7,625 bases of DNA, taken from contig MHGW01000019.1 in NCBI GenBank assembly GCA_001805765.1, forward strand, positions 3,891 to 11,515, written 5' to 3'. This DNA is from Omnitrophica WOR_2 bacterium RIFCSPLOWO2_01_FULL_41_12 (GTDB lineage: Bacteria > Omnitrophota > Gorgyraeia > Gygaellales > Profunditerraquicolaceae). The notes under the pieces were generated by a model. The model searched no databases. It was given only the letters and a program-made list of their open reading frames with translations, and was not told the origin of the DNA. This document shows, piece by piece, positions 1 through 5,319 of this stretch (the stretch's first letter is position 1; each line of letters begins with the position of its first letter). The translations under genes and the position numbers were made by a program.

Positions 1-56
1 ATACTGTATTATCATTCTATAAAAAAAATGTGCCAGAAAGCCATATACCCAGGTAG
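1..56 (+). CDS. rsmD: 16S rRNA (guanine-966-N2)-methyltransferase, C-terminal end only (partial)
   Basis: The frame beginning at base 3 reads TVLSFYKKNVPESHIPR and stops at TAG (54-56). Only 17 residues are visible, so the call rests on two things. The first is resemblance to the usual last strand of RsmD proteins, which commonly end in a (Y)GDTxLxxYxx pattern. The second is position: rsmD directly upstream of coaD is one of the commonest bacterial gene pairs. RsmD methylates G966 of 16S rRNA in the small subunit. The gene would overlap coaD by 29 nt. The 5' part lies outside the window, so neither the catalytic motif nor the start can be seen. Confidence 0.6.
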   Translation, partial: TVLSFYKKNVPESHIPR

Positions 57-516
57 TTTTGATCCCGTAACCTTTGGCCATATTGACCTGATTAAGCGGG
101 CGCAGGAAATATTCTCAGAGGTGATTGTCGCAGTGGCCCACAATCCCCACAAGAAACCCCTCTTTAGCGTAAAAGAGAGGGTAGGGATGCTTAAAAAAGT
201 AACCTCCGGATTTACAGGTGTAGAGGTGGAAGACTTTGATAGCTTAGTGGTTGATTATGCCCGTAAGAATAAAGCCAAGGTTTTAATCCGGGGGCTACGT
301 ATGATTTCTGACTTTGAATATGAATTCCAGATGGCCTTAACCAACAGAAAACTCTCTCCGGATATTGAAACTATCTTTTTGATGCCGCAGGAGTCCTTCA
401 GTTATCTTTCCTCAAAACTCCTGAAAGAAGCTGCTTCTTTGGGCGCGGATTTATCCAGTTTTGTCCCGGATTTTGTGGAAAAAGCGCTGAAGAAGAAGTT
501 GAGCCGTCTGAAGTGA
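28..516 (+). CDS. coaD: Phosphopantetheine adenylyltransferase (CoaD)
   Basis: CoaD transfers AMP from ATP to 4'-phosphopantetheine, giving dephospho-CoA, the penultimate step of CoA synthesis in the cytoplasm. The 162-residue product has the usual family length (about 160). The nucleotidyltransferase nucleotide-binding start is YPGSFDPVTFGH (residues 7-18), where TFGH is the T/HxGH signature; most CoaD proteins have Asn where Phe16 sits. The middle has the hallmark RGLRMISDFEYEFQMA (89-104), and the C-terminal part has YLSSKLLKEAASLGAD (126-141), matching the family SSxLVKE region. The ATG at 28 is the only start that gives a normal N-terminus. No Shine-Dalgarno precedes it, only an A-rich stretch within the end of rsmD, so translation may be coupled. 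It overlaps the next gene by 4 nt. The identification is secure. Confidence 0.96.
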   Translation: MCQKAIYPGSFDPVTFGHIDLIKRAQEIFSEVIVAVAHNPHKKPLFSVKERVGMLKKVTSGFTGVEVEDFDSLVVDYARKNKAKVLIRGLRMISDFEYEFQMALTNRKLSPDIETIFLMPQESFSYLSSKLLKEAASLGADLSSFVPDFVEKALKKKLSRLK

Positions 517-926
517 AAATTAACATAAATCAGATCCCAACCGGAGGCCTGACTTTAGAAGAAGACGAATCTGCGTCAGCTCTGGACTTAGAAACAGAGA
601 CAATTAAATTTCCTCAAGCCCTAAGGATAAAGGCAAGATTATTTAAGATTACCAATATCGTAAGCGCAGATGTAATTTTAAGCACGGCGCTGCGTACTAT
701 TTGCAGTCGTTGCCTTAATGAAATAGAAATTGATTTTCAAAAGAGCCTGAAACTGAACTATCAGGTTAGTAAGTCAGAGCAAGTAGTTGATTTAAACCCG
801 GAGATCAGAGAAGAGATAATTGTAGACTATCCGCTCAAACCTTTATGCAGCCAGAATTGTAAAGGTTTGTGCCCTAAATGCGGAAAAAACCTAAACGAAG
901 GAGATTGTTACTGTGCCTCTACCTAA
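513..926 (+). CDS. DUF177/YceD family protein, L32/23S rRNA-associated metal-binding protein
   Basis: This 137-residue protein starts at a GTG inside the coaD stop (overlap GTGA, 513-516). It shows the DUF177 pattern: an early CSRC pair (Cys64, Cys67), an acidic middle, then PLKPLC (107-112) leading into a cysteine-rich tail with Cys112, Cys116, Cys120, Cys123, Cys132 and Cys134 around CKGLCPKCGKNLN. These cysteines look able to bind zinc. The family (YceD in E. coli, YlbN in Bacillus) is almost always next to rpmF and has been linked to 23S rRNA accumulation and L32; its exact biochemical role is not settled. This copy is somewhat short compared with the roughly 170 residues of better known members. 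The Shine-Dalgarno is weak, so expression probably depends on coupling to coaD. It overlaps rpmF by 14 nt. Confidence 0.9.
   Translation: MKININQIPTGGLTLEEDESASALDLETETIKFPQALRIKARLFKITNIVSADVILSTALRTICSRCLNEIEIDFQKSLKLNYQVSKSEQVVDLNPEIREEIIVDYPLKPLCSQNCKGLCPKCGKNLNEGDCYCAST
897..903 (+). promoter_or_regulatory. Ribosome binding site of rpmF
   Basis: GAAGGAG lies 9 nt upstream of the GTG at 913, inside the DUF177 coding region. It supports the GTG as the true start of rpmF. Confidence 0.7.
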
Positions 927-1113
927 AAAAAGACATTCTAAGGCGCGCAGCAGAAGGCGCCGGACACACTGGAAATTAACCGCTGCTAATCTCATGCCTT
1001 GTCTGCAATGTAAGCAACTAAAAATAACGCATCAGGTCTGTCCGGTTTGCGGCTATTATGACGGTAAACAGGTAATTGAGATTAAGGTAAAAGAAAAAAA
1101 GAAGAAAAGTTGA
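913..1113 (+). CDS. rpmF: 50S ribosomal protein L32 (bL32)
   Basis: bL32 is a small zinc-ribbon protein of the large ribosomal subunit. The 66-residue product begins MPLPKKRHSKARSRRRR, the standard PxxKxSKxRxxxRR opening, followed by THW (18-20). It has all four zinc ligands, Cys30, Cys33, Cys43 and Cys46 (CLQC and CPVC), so it is the metal-binding form rather than the cysteine-free paralogue some bacteria use under zinc limitation. A lysine-rich tail (KVKEKKKKS) ends the protein. The GTG start is preceded by GAAGGAG at 897-903 and overlaps the DUF177 gene by 14 nt. The rpmF-plsX order that follows is highly conserved in bacteria and couples ribosome and membrane lipid genes. Confidence 0.95.
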   Translation: MPLPKKRHSKARSRRRRTHWKLTAANLMPCLQCKQLKITHQVCPVCGYYDGKQVIEIKVKEKKKKS

Positions 1114-1124
1114 AATATAGCACA

Positions 1125-1194
1125 GCAGTAGGGACTGTCCCCGCAGGGGACTGTCCCTACTAAGCGAGATAAGTTTTGATTGCGAGATAAGCCA
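1125..1194 (+). repeat. Palindromic repeat, full-length copy A (hairpin plus direct-repeat tail), rpmF/plsX junction
   Basis: The core hairpin is 1127-1161. Two GGGACTGTCCC units are separated by CGCAG, and together they fold as one long stem: 1127-1135 pairs with 1153-1161 and 1137-1142 with 1146-1151, with a T/T mismatch (1136/1152) and a GCA loop at 1143-1145. A 33-nt tail follows with two copies of GCGAGATAAG (1164-1173 and 1182-1191). Copy C at 3218-3287 aligns without gaps over all 70 nt with 8 differences by my count. It has no T-run after it, so it is not an intrinsic terminator. It fills most of the rpmF-plsX gap, and the plsX Shine-Dalgarno begins at its last base. It resembles REP/BIME-type or MITE-like elements. 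Confidence 0.9.
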
Positions 1195-1200
1195 GAAGGA
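1194..1200 (+). promoter_or_regulatory. Ribosome binding site of plsX
   Basis: AGAAGGA lies 6 nt before the ATG at 1207. It supports that ATG over the in-frame TTG at 1180, which lies inside the repeat tail. Confidence 0.75.
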
Positions 1201-1206
1201 TATTGC

Positions 1207-2229
1207 ATGAAGATAATCGTAGACGCTATGGGCGGTGATTATGCGCCTGAAGTAGTAGTTGAAGGCGCGGTAGCCGCAGTAAAGGACTACAATATAGAAG
1301 TGGTTCTGGTGGGTGATGAGGCCAGGATAAAAGCCCTGCTCAAAAAGGCCAGATATTCAGGCGATAATATTTTTGTATCTGCGGCCCAAGAGGTTATTGG
1401 GATGTCTGAATCCGCTGCCGCCAGCGTCAGAAAAAAGAGAAACTCTTCCATTGTCTTAGGGGTAAATTTAATCCGGGATAATGCAGGCGATGCCTTTTTT
1501 AGCGCCGGTAATACCGGCGCTGTGGTCTGCGCTGCCACCTTAACCTTAGGATTATTGCCGGGAATTGAACGGCCGGGTATCGCCATTATTACCCCTACCC
1601 TAAAAGGCATATCCTTAATCATAGACGTAGGCGCTAATATTGACCCTAAGCCCGTACAGTTATTACAATATGGAATTATGGCTGATGCCTATTGCCGCTA
1701 TATCTTAAATATGCCTAACCCAATTTTGGGGCTGTTGAATATCGGCGAAGAAGAGAGCAAGGGCACAGAGTTTGTCAAAGAAACGCACGAACTTTTTCAA
1801 AAAAGCAGCCTTAATTTTATCGGTAATGTGGAGGGAAGGGACTTGTTTTCCGGTAAATGCGATATTATTATCTGCGACGGGGTTGTGGGCAATGTGGCTT
1901 TAAAAGTTTCCGAAAGCCTGGCTGAGGCAATGCAGGAGTTTTTAAAAAGGCACCTGACCAGTAATCCCCTGGGAAAATTAGGGGTACTTCTGTTGAAGAC
2001 TAGCCTTTCGCGTTTCAAGAAAGAGATGGATTATGCTGAATACGGCGGCGCGCCTCTTTTGGGCGTCAACGGCGTAGTGATTATCGGCCATGGCCGCTCT
2101 AATGCCACTGCCATCAAAAATGCTATCAGGGCAGCTAAGGAAGAAGTAGAGCGTAAATTTAACGAAAAGATCTTAGAGGCAATCGGCAAGGGACAGTCCC
2201 CTGCGGGGACAGTCCCTTGTGAGAAATAA
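1207..2229 (+). CDS. plsX: Phosphate acyltransferase PlsX (acyl-ACP:phosphate acyltransferase)
   Basis: PlsX converts acyl-ACP and phosphate into acyl-phosphate, the donor used by membrane enzyme PlsY to acylate glycerol-3-phosphate. It is a soluble, membrane-associated enzyme. The 340-residue product opens with the diagnostic KIIVDAMGGDYAPE (2-15) and has SAGNTGA (99-105), IERPGIA (120-126), DVGAN (140-144), CDGVVGN (223-229) and YGGAPLLGVNG (279-289), all family signatures. The ATG at 1207 is chosen because AGAAGGA precedes it and the family N-terminus fits exactly. The oddity is the C-terminus: residues from about 327 to 338 (including KGQSPAGTVP) are encoded by a palindromic repeat (2187-2219), the same family as the elements before plsX and before fabD but inverted. 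This tail is not part of the usual PlsX fold. The stop lies one base before the fabH ATG. Confidence 0.96.
   Translation: MKIIVDAMGGDYAPEVVVEGAVAAVKDYNIEVVLVGDEARIKALLKKARYSGDNIFVSAAQEVIGMSESAAASVRKKRNSSIVLGVNLIRDNAGDAFFSAGNTGAVVCAATLTLGLLPGIERPGIAIITPTLKGISLIIDVGANIDPKPVQLLQYGIMADAYCRYILNMPNPILGLLNIGEEESKGTEFVKETHELFQKSSLNFIGNVEGRDLFSGKCDIIICDGVVGNVALKVSESLAEAMQEFLKRHLTSNPLGKLGVLLLKTSLSRFKKEMDYAEYGGAPLLGVNGVVIIGHGRSNATAIKNAIRAAKEEVERKFNEKILEAIGKGQSPAGTVPCEK
1501..1521. other. Perfect 9-bp inverted repeat inside plsX (codons for SAGNTGA)
   Basis: AGCGCCGGT, AAT, ACCGGCGCT form a perfect 9-bp stem with a 3-nt loop. The bases encode the invariant PlsX motif SAGNTGA, and the mirror-like amino acid order (Ser-Ala-Gly / Thr-Gly-Ala) with this codon choice produces the palindrome. 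It is probably incidental, although the mRNA could fold here. Confidence 0.5.
2187..2219 (-). repeat. Palindromic repeat, core-only copy B, inverted, within the plsX 3' end
   Basis: The 27-nt central part (2190-2216) is the exact reverse complement of the same part of copies A and C: two GGGACAGTCCC units separated by CTGCG. The outer stem CAAGGG/CCCTTG uses base pairs different from those in A and C yet still pairs. The GCGAGATA tail found in the other two copies is absent on both sides. The repeat is read through in the plsX frame without a stop. It ends just before the fabH start region. Confidence 0.9.
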
Positions 2230-2230
2230 G

Positions 2231-3208
2231 ATGCGTAGAGTAGGTATAGTTGGAGTTGGCGAGTATCTGCCTAAAAAGGTTTTAACCAACGCGGATTTAG
2301 AAAAGATGGTGCAGACCTCTGATGAGTGGATTACTACCCGCACCGGCATTAAACAAAGGCGTTTGGCAGCCAAGGATGAGGCGTCTAGTGACCTAGCCAT
2401 AAAAGCAGGGAGGCGCGCATTAGAAGATGCCCGGTTAAACCCTAAGGATTTAGAATTGATTATTGTGGCTACGATTACGCCGGATATGCATTTTCCTTCT
2501 ACTGCTTGTTTTGTGCAGGCAAATTTAGGGGCAAAAAAAGCGGTTTGTTTTGATGTTTCGGCTGCCTGCGCCGGGTTTGTTTATGCTTTAACCATTGCTC
2601 AGCAGTTTATCAGCCGAGGGGTTTATAAAAATGCTTTAATCATCGGCGCAGAGGTTTTATCTACCATTACTGACTGGGAGGATAGAAATACCTGCGTGCT
2701 CTTTGGTGACGGGGCAGGTGCTGCAGTTGTGGCTGAGGTTAAATCCGGCGGGGGTCTTTCTACATATCTAGGAAGCGATGGCACAAAAGCAGATTTGTTG
2801 ATGATTCCCGGCGGAGGCTCAAGAAACCCATCCACCCACGAGACCATAAACAAGCGCCTGCATTATTTAAAGATGCAGGGTAATGAAGTATTTAAGATAG
2901 CCGTAAAAATCATGACTGAGGCGGCTAGAGAGGCCTTAAAGCAGGCAGATTTAGAATGTAGTGATGTAGATTTAGTCATCCCGCATCAGGCAAATATCCG
3001 CATCATAATGGCTATGGCTAAGAAATTGGATTTACCGCCTGAGAGGATTTATCTGAATATTGAAAAATACGGAAATGTTTCCTCAGCCTCTACGGCTATT
3101 GCTTTATGCGAGGCGGTAAAGACAGGTAGGATAAAAAAGGGTGATATTGTTCTTTTGGATGCCTTTGGCTCAGGTTTAGTCTGGGGCGCCTGCGTCATTA
3201 AGTGGTAA
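2231..3208 (+). CDS. fabH: Beta-ketoacyl-ACP synthase III (FabH)
   Basis: FabH starts type II fatty acid synthesis by condensing an acyl-CoA (usually acetyl-CoA or a branched primer) with malonyl-ACP. From the ATG at 2231 the product is 325 residues, close to the usual 310-330. It begins MRRVGIVGVGEYLPKKVLTN and has TSDEWITTRTGI (29-40). The Cys-His-Asn catalytic triad is visible: Cys113 in SAACAGF, His252 in IPHQANIRI and Asn282 in YGNVSSAS. The C-terminal LLDAFGSGLVWGACVIKW also matches the family. An in-frame GTG at 2219 would add four residues and overlap plsX, but the ATG gives the standard N-terminus. Neither start has a convincing Shine-Dalgarno, so coupling to plsX termination (stop 1 nt upstream) is likely. 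Primer specificity cannot be read from the sequence. Confidence 0.96.
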   Translation: MRRVGIVGVGEYLPKKVLTNADLEKMVQTSDEWITTRTGIKQRRLAAKDEASSDLAIKAGRRALEDARLNPKDLELIIVATITPDMHFPSTACFVQANLGAKKAVCFDVSAACAGFVYALTIAQQFISRGVYKNALIIGAEVLSTITDWEDRNTCVLFGDGAGAAVVAEVKSGGGLSTYLGSDGTKADLLMIPGGGSRNPSTHETINKRLHYLKMQGNEVFKIAVKIMTEAAREALKQADLECSDVDLVIPHQANIRIIMAMAKKLDLPPERIYLNIEKYGNVSSASTAIALCEAVKTGRIKKGDIVLLDAFGSGLVWGACVIKW

Positions 3209-3217
3209 CTTAGCATT

Positions 3218-3287
3218 GCAGCAGGGACTGTCCCCGCAGGGGACTGTCCCTGCTGAGCGAGATACGCATAGATTGCGAGATATGCCA
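3218..3287 (+). repeat. Palindromic repeat, full-length copy C (hairpin plus direct-repeat tail), fabH/fabD junction
   Basis: The hairpin core is 3219-3255, with outer stem CAGCAGGG/CCCTGCTG. It has the same 27-nt centre as copy A and is in the same orientation. The tail carries GCGAGATACG (3257-3266) and GCGAGATATG (3275-3284), spaced 18 nt apart as in copy A. The second tail unit contains the fabD ATG (3282-3284); the matching bases in copy A are AAG. Compared with copy A, the outer stem differs by a compensatory change (T1129-A1159 there, C3222-G3252 here). The repeat fills nearly the whole 73-nt gap between fabH and fabD. Confidence 0.9.
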
Positions 3288-4226
3288 AAAAGCGTTGCAT
3301 ACCTTTTTGCCGGTCAGGGTAGTCAATATATAGGCATGGGAAAAGACCTCTACGAGGCTTTTCCAGAAGCAAAAAAAATATTTGAGCAGGCAGATGGGGT
3401 TTTAGGTTTTGCTCTTTCTAAACTTATGTTTGAGGGGCCGCTAGAAGAATTAACCCAGACCAAGAACTGCCAACCGGCTATCCTTACGCTAAGCATCGCC
3501 GCTTTAGAGGCATTCAGGTCACACGTTATACCTCAGGCATCAGCTGTTGCTTATGCGGCAGGTTTGAGTTTGGGAGAATATTCTGCCTTGGTGGCTGCAC
3601 AGGCCTTGGATTTTAAAGACGCCGTTTATTTAGTCAGGCGCCGGGGCGAGTTTATGGAAGAAGAGGCAGCCAAGCATCCGGGAAAGATGGCCTCAATTTT
3701 AGGCCTGGAGCTTACCGTCATAAACAATATCTGTAAACAGGCCAATACCGAGATTGCCAATATAAATTGTCCGGGACAGGTAGTCATATCCGGCGGTAAA
3801 ATTGAGATTGAAACAGCGAGCAGATTAGCGAAGGCACAAGGCGCAAAAAAAGTAATCCCATTAGAGGTAAGCGGCGCCTTTCATTCCTCATTTATGAAAA
3901 CAGCGGCTTTAAGATTAGGCCAGGAATTGGACAAAATAAAGATAGATAAGCCTGAAATTCCGGTGGTGAGTAATATCAATGCTAAAGGAGTTTCTTCGCC
4001 GGATGGAATTAAAGAGAATTTAATCCAACAAGTTACAGGTGCGGTGCTTTGGGAAGACTCGATGAAATTTATATTATCAAAAAATGTAACTACATTTTTT
4101 GAATTCGGCCCGGGCAAGGTTTTAAAAGGCTTAATGCGCCGTATTGATGAACAAGCACAGGTAATAAACATTGCAAAGAAAGAAGATATAGAAAAGTTAC
4201 AGGCGGAGGCAGAATATGCGTCTTAA
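3282..4226 (+). CDS. fabD: Malonyl-CoA:ACP transacylase (FabD)
   Basis: FabD transfers malonyl from CoA to the ACP phosphopantetheine, feeding FabH and FabF. From the ATG at 3282 the product is 314 residues (E. coli FabD is 309) and starts MPKSVAYLFAGQGSQYIGMG, with the oxyanion-hole glutamine in GQGSQ (11-15). The nucleophile is Ser96 in GLSLGEY (94-100); the common form is GHSLG, and GLSLG is a tolerated variant. Arg121 in RRRGEFM fits the malonate-binding arginine, and His201 in GAFHSSFM is the catalytic histidine. FEFGPGKVLKGL (273-284) is the family C-terminal motif. An in-frame TTG at 3216 would add 22 residues encoded by the repeat, but the ATG gives the canonical N-terminus. The ATG and the 30 nt before it lie in repeat copy C, with no clear Shine-Dalgarno. 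It overlaps fabG by 11 nt. Confidence 0.95.
   Translation: MPKSVAYLFAGQGSQYIGMGKDLYEAFPEAKKIFEQADGVLGFALSKLMFEGPLEELTQTKNCQPAILTLSIAALEAFRSHVIPQASAVAYAAGLSLGEYSALVAAQALDFKDAVYLVRRRGEFMEEEAAKHPGKMASILGLELTVINNICKQANTEIANINCPGQVVISGGKIEIETASRLAKAQGAKKVIPLEVSGAFHSSFMKTAALRLGQELDKIKIDKPEIPVVSNINAKGVSSPDGIKENLIQQVTGAVLWEDSMKFILSKNVTTFFEFGPGKVLKGLMRRIDEQAQVINIAKKEDIEKLQAEAEYAS
4205..4209 (+). promoter_or_regulatory. Ribosome binding site of fabG
   Basis: GGAGG lies 6 nt upstream of the fabG ATG at 4216, within the last codons of fabD. It fixes the fabG start and suggests independent ribosome loading despite the 11-nt overlap. Confidence 0.8.
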
Positions 4227-4959
4227 AGATAAGGTAGCTATTATCACTGGCGGGGCAAGGGGTATTGGCCGTGCCATTGCCCTTTTATTTGCTCAGGAAG
4301 GCGCGGATATTGTGGTGGGCGATGTGAATATGCAGGAAGCAGAAAAAACCTGCCTGGAGATCCGCTCCCTGGGCAGGCAGGCCTTAAGCATGGAGATGGA
4401 CGTGGCTGACTACGCAAAAATAGAAGGTGCGCTAAATAAAATTCTTGACAAACTGGGAAAGGTTGATATATTAGTTAACAATGCTGGCATCACCAAAGAT
4501 AACCTGCTCTTACGGATGAGTGAAGCAGAATGGGATGCAGTCCTGGATGTAAACTTAAAAGGCGCTTTTAATTGCCTGAAGGCTGTATCCCGGCCAATGA
4601 TTAAGCAGCGAGCGGGCAGGATTATTAATATCGCTTCAATCATTGGTATAATCGGTAATGCCGGCCAGGCGAATTATTCCGCCTCCAAAGCAGGTATTAT
4701 TGCTCTGACCAAGACAGCGGCAAAGGAGTTAGCCAGCCGCAATATCAATGTAAATGCGGTGGCTCCAGGGTTCATCCAGACCGAAATGACGGCTAAGCTT
4801 CCTGAGGATATACAACAAAAAATGAAAGAGATGATCCCGCTGGGTAAGTTTGGCAGCCCTGAAGATGTGGCTAAAGTTTGCCTCTTTTTAGCGTCAGAGG
4901 AAGCAAGTTATATTACCGGACAAACAATTGTTGTAGATGGCGGAATGGTCATGGCATAA
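4216..4959 (+). CDS. fabG: 3-oxoacyl-ACP reductase (FabG)
   Basis: FabG reduces beta-ketoacyl-ACP to (R)-3-hydroxyacyl-ACP. It is a classical short-chain dehydrogenase of 247 residues, exactly the normal FabG length. Visible motifs are the cofactor loop TGGARGIG (11-18), NNAG (88-91), and the catalytic tetrad Asn113, Ser141, Tyr154 and Lys158 (SxxxxxxxxxxxxYSASK). NAVAPGFIQTEMT (180-192) and ITGQTIVVDGGM (233-244) are typical FabG segments. The second beta strand ends in GDVN with Asp36; acidic residues here usually favour NAD(H), whereas Arg15 in the glycine loop is common in NADPH-using FabG, so cofactor choice is uncertain. The family is large, but the position between fabD and acpP makes the fatty-acid role near certain. 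The start overlaps fabD and is backed by GGAGG. Confidence 0.95.
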   Translation: MRLKDKVAIITGGARGIGRAIALLFAQEGADIVVGDVNMQEAEKTCLEIRSLGRQALSMEMDVADYAKIEGALNKILDKLGKVDILVNNAGITKDNLLLRMSEAEWDAVLDVNLKGAFNCLKAVSRPMIKQRAGRIINIASIIGIIGNAGQANYSASKAGIIALTKTAAKELASRNINVNAVAPGFIQTEMTAKLPEDIQQKMKEMIPLGKFGSPEDVAKVCLFLASEEASYITGQTIVVDGGMVMA

Positions 4960-4971
4960 GCCGGAAAGGCA

Positions 4972-5000
4972 ATGGTTTGGCTTCCGATAGCCAAAGCCAT
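4972..5000 (+). promoter_or_regulatory. Hairpin in the acpP leader
   Basis: TTTGGCT (4976-4982) pairs perfectly with AGCCAAA (4989-4995) around a 6-nt loop, and ATGG/CCAT extends the stem past a single bulged G (4996). There is no following T-run, so it is not a terminator. It ends 3 nt before the purine-rich acpP ribosome binding region and could be a processing or mRNA-stability element that sets the amount of acpP message. Confidence 0.5.
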
Positions 5001-5003
5001 AAG

Positions 5004-5010
5004 AAGGAGG
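5004..5010 (+). promoter_or_regulatory. Strong ribosome binding site of acpP
   Basis: AAGGAGG, close to a full anti-Shine-Dalgarno match, sits 7 nt before the ATG at 5018. It is the best site in the window, fitting the high abundance expected of ACP. Confidence 0.85.
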
Positions 5011-5017
5011 AAAGATA

Positions 5018-5257
5018 ATGGCAGTGCAAGACAAAGTGAAGTCCATAATTGCTGAGCAACTGGGCGTAAAACCTGAAGAAGTTACTCCGGAGGCATCTTT
5101 TATTGATGACTTGGGAGCAGACTCTTTGGATACCGTAGAATTAGTTATGGCCTTGGAAGAAGAATTTGGCGTGGAAATACCAGATGAAGATGCAGAAAAA
5201 ATCACCACTGTGGGTGAAGCGATTAAGTATATAGAAGATAAAGCCGGTAATAAGTAA
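5018..5257 (+). CDS. acpP: Acyl carrier protein (AcpP)
   Basis: ACP carries the growing acyl chain as a thioester on a phosphopantetheine arm. The product is 79 residues, acidic and helical, matching E. coli ACP in size. The modification site is Ser36 in LGADSLDTVELVM (32-44), the textbook GADSLD(T)VELVM motif of helix 2 that also docks partner enzymes. VKSIIAEQLGV (7-17) is helix 1, and EEEFGVEIPDEDAEKI (47-62) precedes helices 3 and 4. The start is fixed by AAGGAGG at 5004-5010. The gene sits between fabG and fabF as in many bacteria and is bracketed by hairpins on both sides (4972-5000, 5247-5267 and 5287-5316), which suggests its message is made or preserved at a higher level than its neighbours. 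Confidence 0.97.
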   Translation: MAVQDKVKSIIAEQLGVKPEEVTPEASFIDDLGADSLDTVELVMALEEEFGVEIPDEDAEKITTVGEAIKYIEDKAGNK

Positions 5258-5267
5258 AACTTATTAC
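5247..5267 (+). other. Perfect inverted repeat over the acpP stop codon
   Basis: GTAATAAGT and ACTTATTAC form a perfect 9-bp stem with an AAA loop. The stem includes the last codons of acpP and its TAA stop (5255-5257). It is A/T-rich and so a weak hairpin. It may protect the 3' end of the acpP message or be incidental. Confidence 0.45.
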
Positions 5268-5286
5268 ACTTAGAGTTAGATAGATA

Positions 5287-5316
5287 CCCCGCTTTTTACT
5301 CATAAGCGGGGTTTTT
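5287..5316 (+). terminator. Intrinsic terminator or attenuator between acpP and fabF
   Basis: CCCCGCTT (5287-5294) pairs with AAGCGGGG (5304-5311) around a 9-nt loop, and TTTTT (5312-5316) follows at once: the form of a rho-independent terminator. It ends 3 nt before the fabF ATG. The only Shine-Dalgarno-like bases for fabF, GGGG at 5308-5311, are within the 3' arm of the stem. The hairpin could end most transcripts after acpP and, in read-through RNA, hinder fabF translation. Confidence 0.8.
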
Positions 5317-5319
5317 ACT

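Noticed and set aside
1..60. Possible in-frame fusion of an upstream protein with CoaD, since the coaD frame is open to the left edge
   Set aside because: The +3 frame gives a much better RsmD-like ending (TVLSFYKK) with its own stop at 54-56, so nine open codons before the ATG are best taken as chance.
1127..1161. Copy A as an intrinsic terminator after rpmF
   Set aside because: The stem is strong but there is no T-run after it, and similar copies occur inside or directly before coding sequence.
1114..1206. FapR- or FabT-type operator or a promoter before plsX
   Set aside because: I could not find a recognisable operator or a convincing -35/-10 pair; the gap is almost entirely repeat.
1501..1521. 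Perfect palindrome in plsX as a regulatory site
   Set aside because: It is fully explained by codons for the invariant SAGNTGA motif.
2219..2230. GTG start for fabH overlapping plsX
   Set aside because: It adds only four residues and no better ribosome binding site; the ATG at 2231 starts the canonical sequence.
3216..3281. TTG start for FabD adding a repeat-encoded N-terminus
   Set aside because: There is no ribosome binding site, and the ATG at 3282 gives exactly the family N-terminus. It remains possible but is less likely.
1125..3287. CRISPR-like array from repeated units
   Set aside because: There are only three copies, about 1 kb apart with genes between them and in mixed orientation; there are no spacers and no cas genes.
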